The position numbers and the translations under genes are program-made. From positions 27,473,501 to 27,537,500 of the forward strand of contig CM072335.1 in assembly GCA_036874045.1 (NCBI GenBank): a stretch of 64,000 bases of DNA, given 5' to 3'. Positions within the stretch are counted from its first letter, which is position 1; each line of letters begins with the position of its first letter. The notes beneath the pieces are model-generated. The model had not been told where the DNA came from, ran no database searches, and worked only from the letters and a program-made list of their open reading frames with translations. This DNA comes from Cymodocea nodosa (Eukaryota; Streptophyta; Magnoliopsida; Alismatales; Cymodoceaceae). Positions 1 to 11,973 of the stretch are shown here, one piece after another.

Positions 1-1942
1 TTGTACTGTCATGTTCATATCCAGTTCATGACCTGGTGGTTGTTTGGGGCTGCCAAACTTCCATGTTTGATCCGTATGTGATTTTTGATTCTTCCAGCTT
101 AAACCACTAAATTATACGAGGCAATGAAACTATGGCATTCCTTAATCTATCAATATTAAGAGAAACCATTTGTTTAAGTTTTATTTATTTATTATTCTCA
201 ATTTTTTTTCCTGATTGTTAAAGGTGAGATTCAAACATAAAACGTCTTAACCTTGTAAAAAAAATAAAATTGCTTTTATGTTATAAAAAAGAGAAAATTG
301 TCGATATATCGTTTTTATCTTTCTTGAATCGTACAGATGCATTTTTTCTTGGTACTTTTAGTTATATTACTGTTTTTCTGTATATATATATATATATCTT
401 ATAAAATGATATATTGAAATTAAATTTAATATATTATTTTAAATAAAAATAAAATCTATTGTCTATATATATATATATATATATATATTTTTTATCTTCT
501 AGTATTATTTATAAAGGTGATAACATGTGAGTCTCAATAGACACTCAAATGATCTAATATTCAAGGAGGCGAAAACTTAAAGGAGTCATTATTAGGTTTC
601 AACATGGTAAATTTCTTGTAGTATCGCATACTTTATCTTGTAGAGATTTTCAACTAGTTGAAGGTACTTAAAGTAGTTCTATTCACCAACTTGATTGAGA
701 TTACTAACTAAGGTAAGATTTGCAATATTGACACATAAATTGAGTAAGTGGTGTACATACCTATAACTTGTTAACACTTGAGCAGAACCAACACTACTGC
801 TCAGAGACATTGCACGAGAACTTCCTAGATGGTTATCTTAGTTCTACTTTCGTTCAAACACAGTTAACTTTAAAGTTTTTACAAGAATCAATGTTTAGTA
901 GTAAATGTAAATGAACCTAATGTGTCTATATCTTATATATAAAGCCAAGCAACCTTAACTTTTTGAACAAATATTAGACTATTTTTTTAAAAAAAATTTT
1001 CAAAGCAATACAGACGAGGGTACTAAATTTTCAACATTGCAATCATTACAACAAAACTCTCATTTGTAGAGTAACAAGAATAAAAATATATTATTCAAAA
1101 AATACGATTTAAAAAGAATAAAAATATATATATTTAAAAAAAAAATTTAAGTAAAGAGGCAAAGATTAAAATTAATATATAGGCCCTTGATTTAAAGTCG
1201 CCGCAGTTGGAATAAAGTTCACGGGAAGTAAACAAAAACCAAAAAGAACCTGAAGATAACCAGAAGCAAGCAAGAGCCTAGGAAAAAGTAGATCCATAGC
1301 TACGAACTTTTGTTTCGACGTTGAAAATAAGAACGCCTTACCCATCTAGGCATCTAGCCCTCTTTTTTATCCATATAATCAAAAATTACATTTTGAATTC
1401 AAAATAAACTACATTTTCGTTCCTTATATTTTCAACAAATTTTAATTTTCTCCTTTTTTAAATATTAATATCAATTTCAACCAGACATACAGTTTATATG
1501 TGCATTTTACTAGCAGCCTATGTAATTAAAAGAACATTAACACAGCTGATTCCACTGCATTACAAAGAGGAGATCTTAGATTTAAATCTGGGGAACAACC
1601 ACCATTAAGAAAACATGTTTTGAATTCAAAACCAAATTTAAGTGTAAATCAAAATAGAACAAGTTACATGTTATGAGCCCAGTTCCTTATCTGGTTTGAA
1701 GGGTCAGAATCCTCATCTCATCAAAATACAGATATCTGATTCAGATAGTTTTATCTATGATCCAACTGGCTTTGATGGTGCAAGCGCCTCACGATAAAAA
1801 GAATAATCATGTTTAGATGCAACTAGCCTTAGTAAGCATTTAATGGCGCTACCTTGCATTATCTCACAACCTTCACAACACTGAATAAACGGGGATAAAT
1901 AGTAAAACATTAAGCATGTATTAATTTACACAAAAGTGGAAA
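1..1942. other. AT-rich intergenic DNA, no gene seen
   Basis: No reading frame with recognisable protein similarity was found on either strand. The stretch is very AT-rich, with an alternating TA run at about 463-488 and a shorter one near 381-397. Around 215-250 the minus strand carries a short B-box-like string resembling degraded tRNA-derived repeats, but it is too weak to call. The right end is probably the downstream flank of the minus-strand syntaxin gene. Confidence 0.6.
463..488. repeat. TA dinucleotide microsatellite
   Basis: An uninterrupted alternating TA run of about 26 bases lies in intergenic DNA. It is likely length-polymorphic. No function is implied. Confidence 0.85.
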
Positions 1943-1948
1943 TTTATT
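1943..1948 (-). terminator. Candidate polyadenylation signal of SYP81
   Basis: On the minus strand this reads AATAAA, about 150 bases downstream of the SYP81 stop codon, a normal distance for a plant 3' UTR. Plant polyadenylation signals are loosely defined and AATAAA is common in AT-rich DNA, so this is only a candidate. Confidence 0.35.
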
Positions 1949-2094
1949 GAATATTTGACATTCGAAGCCTTACAATTATCTTCTCCACACCACTTACCAA
2001 ACAAAATTTGGGAAATAGGGCAAACCAATGTCGATTTGGTAACAGGGTAAGTAAAAATAATTCTCACATACACAGCTGCGAAGCTTAAGAATAT

Positions 2095-5000
2095 TCAATT
2101 GTACCAATCCAAGAATAGAATCGAGAAAGTGAGAACAAAGAGGAAAAGCAAAAGAAACGTTCTGCTGCTACTATTCCTTTCAATCGCCTTAGATAACTCT
2201 TGGTTACCCTTCTGTACATTAGTGGTAGCTTCTATGGCCTACATGATGATAGTTTATAAAAACAATAAAATCAGCCAGTGTAAACATTGCTTCGTTTCAG
2301 TTTTAAGCATACTGACAAACATAACGAAGTAGTTTCTGAAAGAAAATGCCAAGGATAAGCTGCAATTCTGAAAGCATAAAAAAATTTTGTGCTGCATGTG
2401 TTCACCTCTATAAAGCTACATTTCATGCTGTACAGAGGACAGAGCATCTAAAGGAAAAGGGTGTTTTGTACCGTTCATAAGAGTTCAGATGCTGATTATC
2501 CATTAAACATCCTAAAAAACTTTAGGAAGTACGAACATGTTCCAACTAAGAGTTACATTATTCATATGTAAGGTGCAGGAAAAATTTGAAATAGAATGTG
2601 CCAATGATGGTACAACTAACAAACACTTGTATTTAATAAAACAAACGCATCATCATGAATAAAAGAGTAGCTTGCTTCGTGAAAACTTTGTGAGTTTATG
2701 CGTTATTCTTTTTGTTTTTCTGTTTTACACATTTGTCTCTTTTATGTTGTGCTTAACTCCTGGATGATCCTTTTTGTAGTATTTTTCTTGTGATAAATGA
2801 TTATTAATTACTCACAGTTAAAAAAAAGGCAGTTGCTCACCTGATCGTATAAATGTTCAATCTGTTGAGCCTGCTGGAGAACATGTGTTGACATGAGATG
2901 ATTTAGAGCTGACATTTCTACCATCTTAGTCTCTGTTTCTTGAACAGCATCCAACATGCTACTCAACTCCACCTTAAAAGCAAAACGAACAAATTGACAA
3001 ATTGTCACTTTGTCAGATGCAAAGTTTTGTATGTGCTCCGCTACAACGTTGGTGCACAATATCAAGATTCTATTTTTCAGTTGTACCTGAAGAGCACGTG
3101 TTTCATCATCTAGAAGTTGCTCCTGGACTCTGCTGACAGGTGCAGCAACGGATCCTTGCTCTTCGAACTTTGACAGATTAGACTTGGAAGCATCTGATGG
3201 TTTTGATTCCATCACTTTACGCAATTTTCTTCTTGGCATAGTTCTGCTTACTGCATCCTGGAACCGTATGGATCTTAGACGATCAAATTGGGTTGCAACA
3301 CTGCAGAGTCGCTCACTTAAAATCAAGACCTGAAATATAATGATAAAACACTCAGGAAGAAGAAAGTGTCCATCCGTTTGCTGACACAGGTTTTGAGAGT
3401 TGAAACCAAGCTATTGCTTTTAGTTCCAAGAGCTGGTTTCAAGAGTTGAAACCAAAAGAACAACTAAAAAGTTTTGATCATTCCATAAAAGAATGTAAAT
3501 GATCAGGGAAGAGTTGAAACCAAAGGAACAACTAAAAAGTTTTGATTATTCCATAAAAGAATGTAAATGATCAGGGAAGAGTTAAGTCCAAACCTCCACA
3601 ATACCTTGCGTCTGCAGTTCAACTTGAGCAAATGTGATAGCTAAGAATGTCAACATTCATATCTACCAAATTGTTTTAGATCTAAAGTACCAAAAATAAC
3701 AAGGGTCGAGAAGTAGCCCCCAGAAGAAAAAGGAAATTAAACGGGAATATTCCATTGGACTGCTACATCAAATAGATGTGCACCGTGAAATGAAAGAAAA
3801 TATTTTATTGTGAGAAAATTTATTACCTCTTACAATTTAAAAATGATATTCTTCTCAATTGAACAAATATTTCACTATCTATAGTGAGAAAATTACATGT
3901 ATGGTAAAAATAGAAGTTACATATTCTAAAAACATATAGTCACACATACACTGAATTGAGAGACAATGATTTTTTATATTTAAAGGTCAGCAATGACGAA
4001 AAAGTGAACACTCATGGATATCCTTAGAATACTTGACAGAATCGAGAAACATCAGGCAGAATACTTGATATTCCAACCAAAGCAAGTGCTGGGTGCTTTC
4101 AGGGAGAATATGCATTTTAGTGTGACAACGAAAAAAGTGGAATATCAATCAGGTGCATGGCGTCAGCTAAACAAGCAAAACAATGAATAAAAACTTGTGT
4201 GCACAGGAACCTCTTATGGACAAAGCAGTTACGCAACTTGAGCAAAAAGAACATAAGCAACAGAATTATAGAAGTAACATCAGACTCCGATTTACACTAT
4301 ATATGCACAAGAACTTTTGTGTAATCATCCTACCATTCTTTCAAAAATGTTGTCACGTTGACAAAGCAATTATGCAACTTGACCAAGGAACATAGGCAAC
4401 AGAATTATAGGAAGATTCCAATTAGCAATATATATGTACAATAACTTTTGTGTGATTATCCTGCCTTTTCAAAAATGTTGCAACACTCATGAAGAATGAT
4501 AACACACCACATTCTGCCCCATTACTAAAATGCAAAAAGAAGAAAGAGATTATACCACACCATGCTTGTGAGCCACAAGATCAGCATTAGTAGAGTCACC
4601 TAGTTTTCCAAGCCAAGTCCTTGAATTATCATTGGTCTCAGTTTCATTGATCTTATTCTTGAGAATGTCAATTTGATCTTTGCAAGCTTTAATAAAAGCA
4701 CCAACCTGCCAAGAAAATAGACAACTAAAAAATTACCGCAAGGACTTAATAAACGTAAGATGTTGGGTACTTGAGAGACAATGCACAAAATGACATCCAT
4801 TGAATGGTATGAGATATTAACATTCAAGATTCTATTTGATGAATTTGTGGTTTTGTACTTATAATTTTTTATCGAGTGTTATTTTTGAATAATTTAAGAT
4901 AGATAAGCACAAGTTTTACTTTCAATTTAATTTAATAAGAATCCATTTTTACTGTGGGTGTCCAAAACGACATATTTGGTATGTTGTTTGATAAGATGAA

Positions 5001-8000
5001 ACACACAATTCATGAGAAAAATAAGGATGTGACAGGAGCAATGAGGTGAGATACGTTTGTGAAATTTACAAAAAAAAAAGAGTGCAATTAAAAGTAATAA
5101 GACAAGACATGTCTACAAATAAAAGTAAGCTATATGATAAACAAGAATTATGTAATTCACAATGTTTACAAGAAAGAGTTATGTGATTCACGACATCTAC
5201 AAGCAAGAACAAGCAGAGGTTGTGAGATTCACAATATCTGTAAGTCATGTAATTTGTGAGATCAACAACATACTGAAATTAAATTAAATATTTGTTTTAA
5301 ATGCCCACAGCAAAAAATGATGTGAGTGTTCACAAAGACATTTTTCACTTTTAATAATGAGATATAGAAATATAGAAACCCCTAAACCACGTTCCTCATT
5401 CCTCTTCAAAATTGTGGTTTTGAAAAAATGTATTTCTTGAGATAATTCACAATGTTGGTTGGACATGAAAATCATGTTCTAAAACTAGTTTCTTTTTGCT
5501 AAACACATTATGTGACAAAAAGGAAGTTTGGCCCCTTTATTCGAGAGAAAGTGTATTTTTTAAGAAGCTTGCAAATGATGAATCCACACATCAAGTGGAC
5601 ATTGCCTAGATTCTTTTGTTGCCTAGGACTCTATTTTAGCATGCTTCCAAAGGTGATTCTTTTATTATGGTGCTTTGATTGCTTTGACAATATATTTATT
5701 GTAGATTGACAAAAATGGGGATTAGATATTTTGTTCCATAAAATAAGTTTGACTATATGTCTAGTATACATTACATAATAATTCCTTTTTTACATTGCAT
5801 GAGTAACTAAATCTCACAAGCCCACTACTTGAATCCAACAAGACCAATACAACACCAAGAAGTACATAGGACAATCATATGGTTGCTAGACAATTAATGT
5901 TCAAAAAACATAAAATGGTCATTATATGAGTTAAACCATTAAATGTTCTTTTTTTTCACATTTAAGGGTCGTTTAGCAGCAACTTTAAAAAAACGCATTT
6001 TTGAAAAATATTGCCAAGGATGACCATCCAATAACTACAACATGACCAACCATTGTGACTCTTTGCAACCAATCATTGAAAGAGACACAAGATGATGGAG
6101 GGGACTACTCAAGTTATAGGCCAGTACTATCAAGATAACCACTTAGACCTTCCAAGGGTTGTGAAATCGACATTGCACCAAGCCAAACTATGATAATCCT
6201 ACCATCAATGTCAATATCTTACATCGAAGGCATGTAGTCCCTAAGTATTGTTGTTCTCATCAAGACACATGGTGTAATCATAATAGGAATAAACATGAAT
6301 CACAAGGCATTGATAGAAGAAGAAAGTTTAAAATTAACTAGAGGAGGATTGCATATATATAGGGTTTGTGATATCTTAAGTATATAGATATCCAATAACC
6401 TTGACAGTGACTCTTCCTTTTTATAACGTAATTAGCCATATGTAGCATAAGGTATGGAACAACTGAATCCCAATATTCTCCTAACCTTGATACTTGCACC
6501 CATTACATAAGATTTGTTGACACCATCTTGGCACATCTCTAATCTTTTTCCAAGTTCATTGTGGAGATTTAGGGTTGGAGAGGCCAGGTATGATCAGTCA
6601 ATGTTTCCAGGTCCAAGTCAACATATCCCATCACCCACTCAAACTAGAGGACCGAGCAAGATCAATGTTAGTTGTAAACTCAATGATCAAGCACATGCTT
6701 GTCAAAGTGAATTTGTCAATCTAACAGCATGACATATACATTATTGGACATGCAAACAAGTATGAAGTGTATTAGGTTACCTATTTTTTACCGAGGGAAA
6801 CAAATTAAAAATTTGTAGTAAAAAACCATGTAACTTCCTTTGTGGAGATTAACCCTTTCATAGCTTTTCTAAAACCTAGATTGAGGAGGATCAACATTAT
6901 ATAAATAACCAACTATAAAAACTTATTAACTCAAAATGAATATAAATCCTTAAGATAATTTGTTGGAGCGTAACACTCTTAGCAATGCACCACATCAGAT
7001 CTCATGCAATAAAAAGGAAAAACAAGAGGGAAGCATTGCTCACCTTGAGTGTAATGCTCTTATGTTAGGAGTTTTGCATCAATGCCTAGATGCAAACAAA
7101 AATAAGCAAAAGTTCTCATACCTTAATGGATGGGTGAAAGTAACGAAATTAGTACAAAATACCAAAATTAGACTAACAATTTGGAATATAGAAACTTTGA
7201 TGGGTAAAAGTATGGAATTAGTGGGTATAACTGTTGAGTAGTTCAACAATGTAAGTTATTCATTTTCTTAGAAAATTAATAAAAAATTTTGAAGTTAAGA
7301 AAAAAACTTTCATATGGTTTTTATCAATTTAGAAAAAGCTTATGATAGAATACCTAGAAAACTATTGTAGTGGGTTTTACAAAAAAAAGGAATACCTATA
7401 GGATATTTAATATTATAAAGGATATTTATGAAAAAAAGTTACTAGTGTTAAAATTATAGAGAAGAAACTAAGGAATTTTCACTAAGCATAAGTTTACACC
7501 AAGTCCATATTTATTTGTCTTGGTTGATAAAATAACTAAAGAAATTTAAGAAGAAATATCCTAGTATATACTATTTGTTAATGATATAGTTTTGGTTGAC
7601 AAAAATAAGGTAGAAATTAGTTCTAAATTAGAATTATAGAGAGATACCTTAAAGTTTAAAGGATTTAGATTTAGTGTGTCAATAACTAAATGTATGAGTG
7701 TACGTTCAACAAAAATAAGACTAACAAGGAATGTAAGACCCTTAAGTACTTAGAATATATAATAAGTAGTAATAGAAAAATTATAGAAGATGTTATTTAT
7801 TGTACTAAAATAGGCTGGATGAAGTGGAAAAATGATTCTCGAGTGTTAAGTGATTGGAAGATATCTTTAAAATTAAAAAGAAAAATTATATAAATTTGTT
7901 ATTTGTCTAACCATACTTTATAGTTCAGAATGTTGGACAACAAGAAGTTAAAAAATGCACCAACTAAAAGATAAAAATTAATTAGTGCAGAAAAAGCTAA

Positions 8001-8869
8001 AAAAAGTGGAAGAAAACCTAAAACTATTTGGTTATGAATGCGAGAAAATATTTTAATTTATGTAATTTGACCATAGACAAAAATATATGACAAAAAAGAT
8101 TCACGTAGACAACACCAAATAGTGGCATTATGACTTGAATTGTTGTTGCTATTAAGAAAAAATGATGTCATCATAGTATTAAAATAAAAAGCATAATGAT
8201 TACAATATACAAAGGCATTGATAAATTACCTCATGTTCAATATTGTCTTTTTCCTGTTCAGTGGACCTATGCAGATCTACATAATCTTTTCGATGCTTCA
8301 CAATGAATTGATTCAATGCTTCAATGCTCTCAAGCTAAGCAAACCAGAACACCAATAAGAATTCATGGAAAATATACAGAGCCACCAAAATCACCTAATC
8401 AATGAGGCATGTACAACACAATTGCCTCATTAATAGATCTGGCTAATTTATTTCATGAAGATGCAAGTATAAATTAAAGGGGCTACCGTCTTAAGAGTGG
8501 CTTTCATAAAAGGAGAGCTGTGCAAAGGCTTGTGCATGATGAAAGATGCCAGAATTGCTGCCATTTTTGACTAAAACCAAAAGGAAAAAAGCTATGTCAG
8601 CACATGCAGGATATATCTAAAAAATGGAGCATGGAACAAGAGTCCAAATTCCACAAGATAAACACTTTTATAACAACAAATTTTACAATGCAGATGAACG
8701 AAAGTGTAATGTGGACAATATCATATAATCAAGAATGGCAGGAAGGCCAGATCATGAAAATTAATGTTCAAAATTCCAATAGACCACAAACCTCAGTATA
8801 TCCCAAGGAGCGTGCCACTGAATGAACAGCATCCTTGAAATCGTCTGTCCTATCTCTGGTGCTTGACAT
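2095..8869 (-). CDS. SYP81: Syntaxin-81 type Qa-SNARE (ER syntaxin 18/Ufe1 family)
   Basis: ER-resident SNARE of the syntaxin 18 family, which drives fusion of Golgi-derived vesicles with the ER together with SEC20, USE1 and SEC22-type SNAREs. Seven coding exons join in frame (minus strand): 8869-8792, 8570-8487, 8334-8230, 4705-4556, 3329-3087, 2972-2841 and 2238-2095, every intron GT-AG and every junction phase 0, giving 311 aa, close to the family's usual 310. The N-terminus MSSTRDRTDDFKDAV matches the syntaxin-18 N-terminal domain. The SNARE helix runs about residues 221-285 (TKMVEMSALNHLM, then VLQQAQQIEHLYDQ) and is followed by a hydrophobic tail anchor at about 292-309 ending LDWYN. 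The 3.5 kb third intron holds a LINE remnant and the fourth holds two tandem duplications. No break in the coding sequence is visible. Identification is by recall of the family and exon-by-exon translation. Confidence 0.93.
3442..3577. repeat. Two 68-bp tandem copies in a SYP81 intron
   Basis: The block beginning AGAGTTGAAACCAA and ending TGATCAGGGA occurs at 3442-3509 and again at 3510-3577 with only a few mismatches, and the first bases of a third copy follow. It lies inside the fourth coding intron. The near identity suggests a fairly recent duplication. Confidence 0.85.
4219..4485. repeat. 141-bp degenerate tandem duplication in a SYP81 intron
   Basis: A unit starting GACAAAGCA, followed by a GCAACTTGA block, a CAACAGAATTATA block and an ACTTTTGTGT block, occurs at about 4219-4359 and again from 4360 to about 4485. 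Several small insertions and substitutions separate the copies, so this duplication is older than the 68-bp one upstream. It lies in intron 4, between exon 4 (4556) and exon 5 (3329). Confidence 0.75.
5148..5247. repeat. Degenerate short repeat array (GATTCACAATATCTACAAG-like)
   Basis: Three imperfect units of about 35-45 bases, each containing a TGTRATTCAC block followed by a TCTACAAG-like block, lie in tandem within the third coding intron of SYP81. The units are diverged. No coding potential is apparent and no known element was recognised. Confidence 0.5.
5250..7140. other. Unidentified part of SYP81 intron 3
   Basis: This long intron stretch, left of the LINE remnant, has several short open frames but none with recognisable protein features. 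It is probably decayed repeat DNA. No terminal repeats or target duplications could be defined. Confidence 0.5.
7150..8165 (+). mobile_element. RTE-type LINE remnant, copy 1
   Basis: Broken plus-strand reading frames match the plant RTE-clade non-LTR polyprotein: an endonuclease start resembling the N-x-K-x-R-x-x-x-W-N motif near 7160-7240, the reverse-transcriptase block LEKAYDRIPRK near 7335-7365, a degraded catalytic block (LFANDIVLVDKN, normally FADD) near 7568-7605, then thumb-region matches to a Tyr/Ser-x-E-C-W block near 7925. The 3' end is a TTG-rich tail around 8140-8150. Stops, frameshifts and a large internal deletion between endonuclease and RT show it is dead. It sits in intron 3 of SYP81, antisense to that gene. 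Confidence 0.8.
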
Positions 8870-8889
8870 GGATTTACAACTCCAAAATC

Positions 8890-10430
8890 TCTAGCACGTA
8901 ATTATTCCCTTTAGACAATATAATAAGTGAAAACTAAACCAAATTCTAAGAATTACACAAACTCAATTGTAAAAAAAGATAAACTCAATGCACAAATTGT
9001 ATGCAGTCCTATCTCCATAAATTAGGTGTTTCTTAGGATTCAAAATCATGACCTTGAGGTTGAGGTTATAATAGAAAAGCCTTAACATTGTGTCAAGGCT
9101 TAGCCTTAAAACATTGACTAAATAAATGCACACTCAATTGTAAAACCACATAAATTGAACAAGGAATAAAAAACATACTAGTGATCACAATCCCATTGCT
9201 TGCTCTTTGGTGCCAAAATCACCACTTATAAAAGTAATTGTCAAATTATCTCACCAATAAGCATTCAAATCCATTAATGTTAAATGCAAGAAATCTTTTC
9301 ATCTAAACATTATAAAGAAGGTTTGTCATACTAATGTGTTAATAGAGTACCAATGTACTAACCCAGCACACTATGTGCAGATCTTGTCTTTAATCAAATT
9401 CATAGATGACCAAGATATCAGTTTTATATATTCCACATTCTTTTCTGAAAAATCATTTCATGTCAAGCTGAATCAAAGCTCAATTTATTCAAAGATTAAT
9501 GATCACACTACTACAGAAATACTTTTTCACATGATTTCTAAACTCCCAAATTATTTCCACCCTTACAGAGTTGTCAACTAGTCATTTTCTTCTGCCATCA
9601 ACAACTACTAAAGTGTGCTCAGAGAAACAAAAATAATGTCTTGATTATAATTCGCTACACAAATATATGGTGAAATCATTTATTCCTTTGAACTATTTAT
9701 TTCTTTTTTTGAAGAATTTATTTATCATATGCAATAAGAAAAGAACAAATCAACTTGATTCAATGTAGTTCTAGACAAAATGTGGAGAATTGATGCTGAT
9801 AGGATTAGGAGTAGAGGATAAGACTATGGAGATTTTGCCATATCTGTTGCTCTTGTATATTAGGGTGTGTTTATGACTAAAAATTTTGTCCCAATGAAAA
9901 TTGAACATGACTCACACAATCCAATAAGTGGCCATTATAATTTAGAGATTGAAACCTACATTAATACAAAATCCGCCATTACACCCTACCCTAAAGCCTG
10001 TAAATCACATTATCATGAATGTGATTTATATGTCTATAAAGCATATCAAATATCAAAATATAACAGCAGAGATAGAATTGAATCATCAATTTTCACAAAA
10101 AATTAATTTAATGGTTTTCTTCTGCGATAATGAAGAAAAATTCCATATAATAATTCCAAAATATACTATCAAACATGAATAAAAGATACTAACATCGAAA
10201 TAATGAATAAGTTTACAAAAAATATGTATATCTACCTTGATCTGCGGTGGGTCGACGGCGGCGCTGATCGCCGGAGATGCGTGATCGACAGCAGCGTGGA
10301 AAGCAGGAACCGGATAGTGGAGACTGGAGAGAAAGCAGCGGCGGTAGAGTTCCTTCCGTGTCTACGCGAAGGAACGAAGGGACTTTTCGCCTGCAGAGCT
10401 ATTACTTCGTGAATTCGTGGATGGGTCTTT
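8890..10430 (-). other. Probable SYP81 5' UTR: GC-rich non-coding exon and intron
   Basis: On the minus strand, a GC-rich block (about 10,240-10,430) that contrasts sharply with the surrounding AT-rich DNA ends in a good donor, AAG followed by GTAGAT, at 10,236/10,235. A matching acceptor, CTAG, ends at 8891, leaving about 20 bases of UTR before the SYP81 ATG at 8869. This suggests a 1.3 kb intron within the 5' UTR. The transcription start cannot be placed; an AT-rich AATAATAAAAGG string near 10,445 could be a TATA-like element. Transcript data would be needed to confirm this. Confidence 0.5.
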
Positions 10431-10439
10431 CTTCGAGAC

Positions 10440-11973
10440 CTTTTATTATTTTTAACCCCACGAATATTTTAAGTTCTAAACGAACTCAAATAGTTCTAAA
10501 AATTAATTTTTTTTGCGAGAATTGTAAAAATTATCATTAAAAATTCTAGTATTTAAGGTGCGTTTAACTTTTAAATAATGATAATTAATTTAAAAATAAT
10601 GGATGGTGAGATTTGATAACTAGCAATTAGTATTTATTGTTTGTTAAGACAAGGCATAGGTAGTTGGATATCATACAATCTTTTAATAATTTACTCAGGC
10701 AACTTTAAAGAAAACATTTTTCACCCGTTGAATTGGCAGTTTAACTCGATCAAATCGAATCATTTGATTCGATGAGGTTCAGCTTGGCTTTTTTTGGTAT
10801 GCATGGGTTCAATGGTTAAGGTGATTTTTTGTTAAAAACCTAGATTTTCGGCCAATCTATTTGAACCGATGAATTTTCCTAAATAATGGAAAATATGAAA
10901 AATCAAGGCGCAGCACCTACGATGGTATACCGAACTATGATAGTACAATTAATTAAAGTCAATAACATTTATAACTTTTATCAAGATTGAAAAAGTCACT
11001 AACGTTATTAAAAAAACCTCCACAGTAGTGTAGCACGATACAGCGTTAGCATTGGTAATTGAGGAATTACATGAAAAAAGAGAAAGTAGATGAGATTACG
11101 GCAGAGATAGAACTAAAGAGGAAGAAGGGAATTGACAATGATGACAAACAGAAGAAAACTAGATGTGAAGGGGTGAGGAAGGTGAGATAAAGGAAGCACT
11201 TTATGTTGCTTGTGTGTGTCTTGGGTCTTTTGTAATATCATTTATGTTGTTTGTATTATCATTTTGTTTTGTGACCTCACTAATGTTGTTTTCGATATCA
11301 CGTGTCTTTTGATGCATCTTATGCTCCTTGTAATAGATTTAATTATCAATTTCGCATTAATCATCATATTCAAGTGTTATAAGTTCAGAACAATGATAAT
11401 ACAGTATACGTGTCTCTAGCCACCAGCCACGAAATAATGTTTTCCTTCTTTATTGTGACATCAAACCTTACATGTTCTTTTCCAAGGTGCACCTCTTTTG
11501 TGTCCTTTGAGATAATGTACTTGCAAATATTTAATACATATAAGATATTCTATTTCCCCGGTGTTGTTTAATATGCCTTCTCCACTCTCAGAGAAGATTA
11601 GAGAAGAAATTTCGATTTTTACCCTTATTGAAGTAACTAGCAACGTTTCTTTTTGTCCCCTCAATTATTTCAATGGTAGGTAGGCCTCTACTATTTAATA
11701 GCTCCAAATCTTCCATTTGAGAAATCTGTTACCGTAACTCTTGATCCAAAGCTATTCACCTTCTCAAATGCTACTCATAATATCCTCAAGGATGCCATGC
11801 ACTTTCCAGAACAATTGCATAGATCAGTTGTTACTTCAGAAGACCATTAGGGAAAATTTACGTATACGTAAAAAGAACTGTTACTTCTACCAAAATTCCT
11901 CTTCCACATTTACATAATAAATATGGAGGATAAAATCTCAAGTTTAGCACTTGTGCATTTGTCTTAAAATCGA
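10440..11973. other. Intergenic DNA between SYP81 and DGL1
   Basis: This tract holds the promoter side of SYP81 on the left and the 3' flank of DGL1 on the right. Around 10,720-10,800 there are repeated TCGAATCA/TTTGATTCGA-like strings of the kind found in degraded plant repeats. Short open frames near 11,210-11,420 and 11,461-11,664 show no protein features. No gene is supported here. Confidence 0.5.

Noticed and set aside
2099-2332. Plus-strand open frame of 77 codons
   Set aside because: It begins at a TTG and lies antisense to the last SYP81 exon; the minus strand gives the conserved SNARE tail and membrane anchor.
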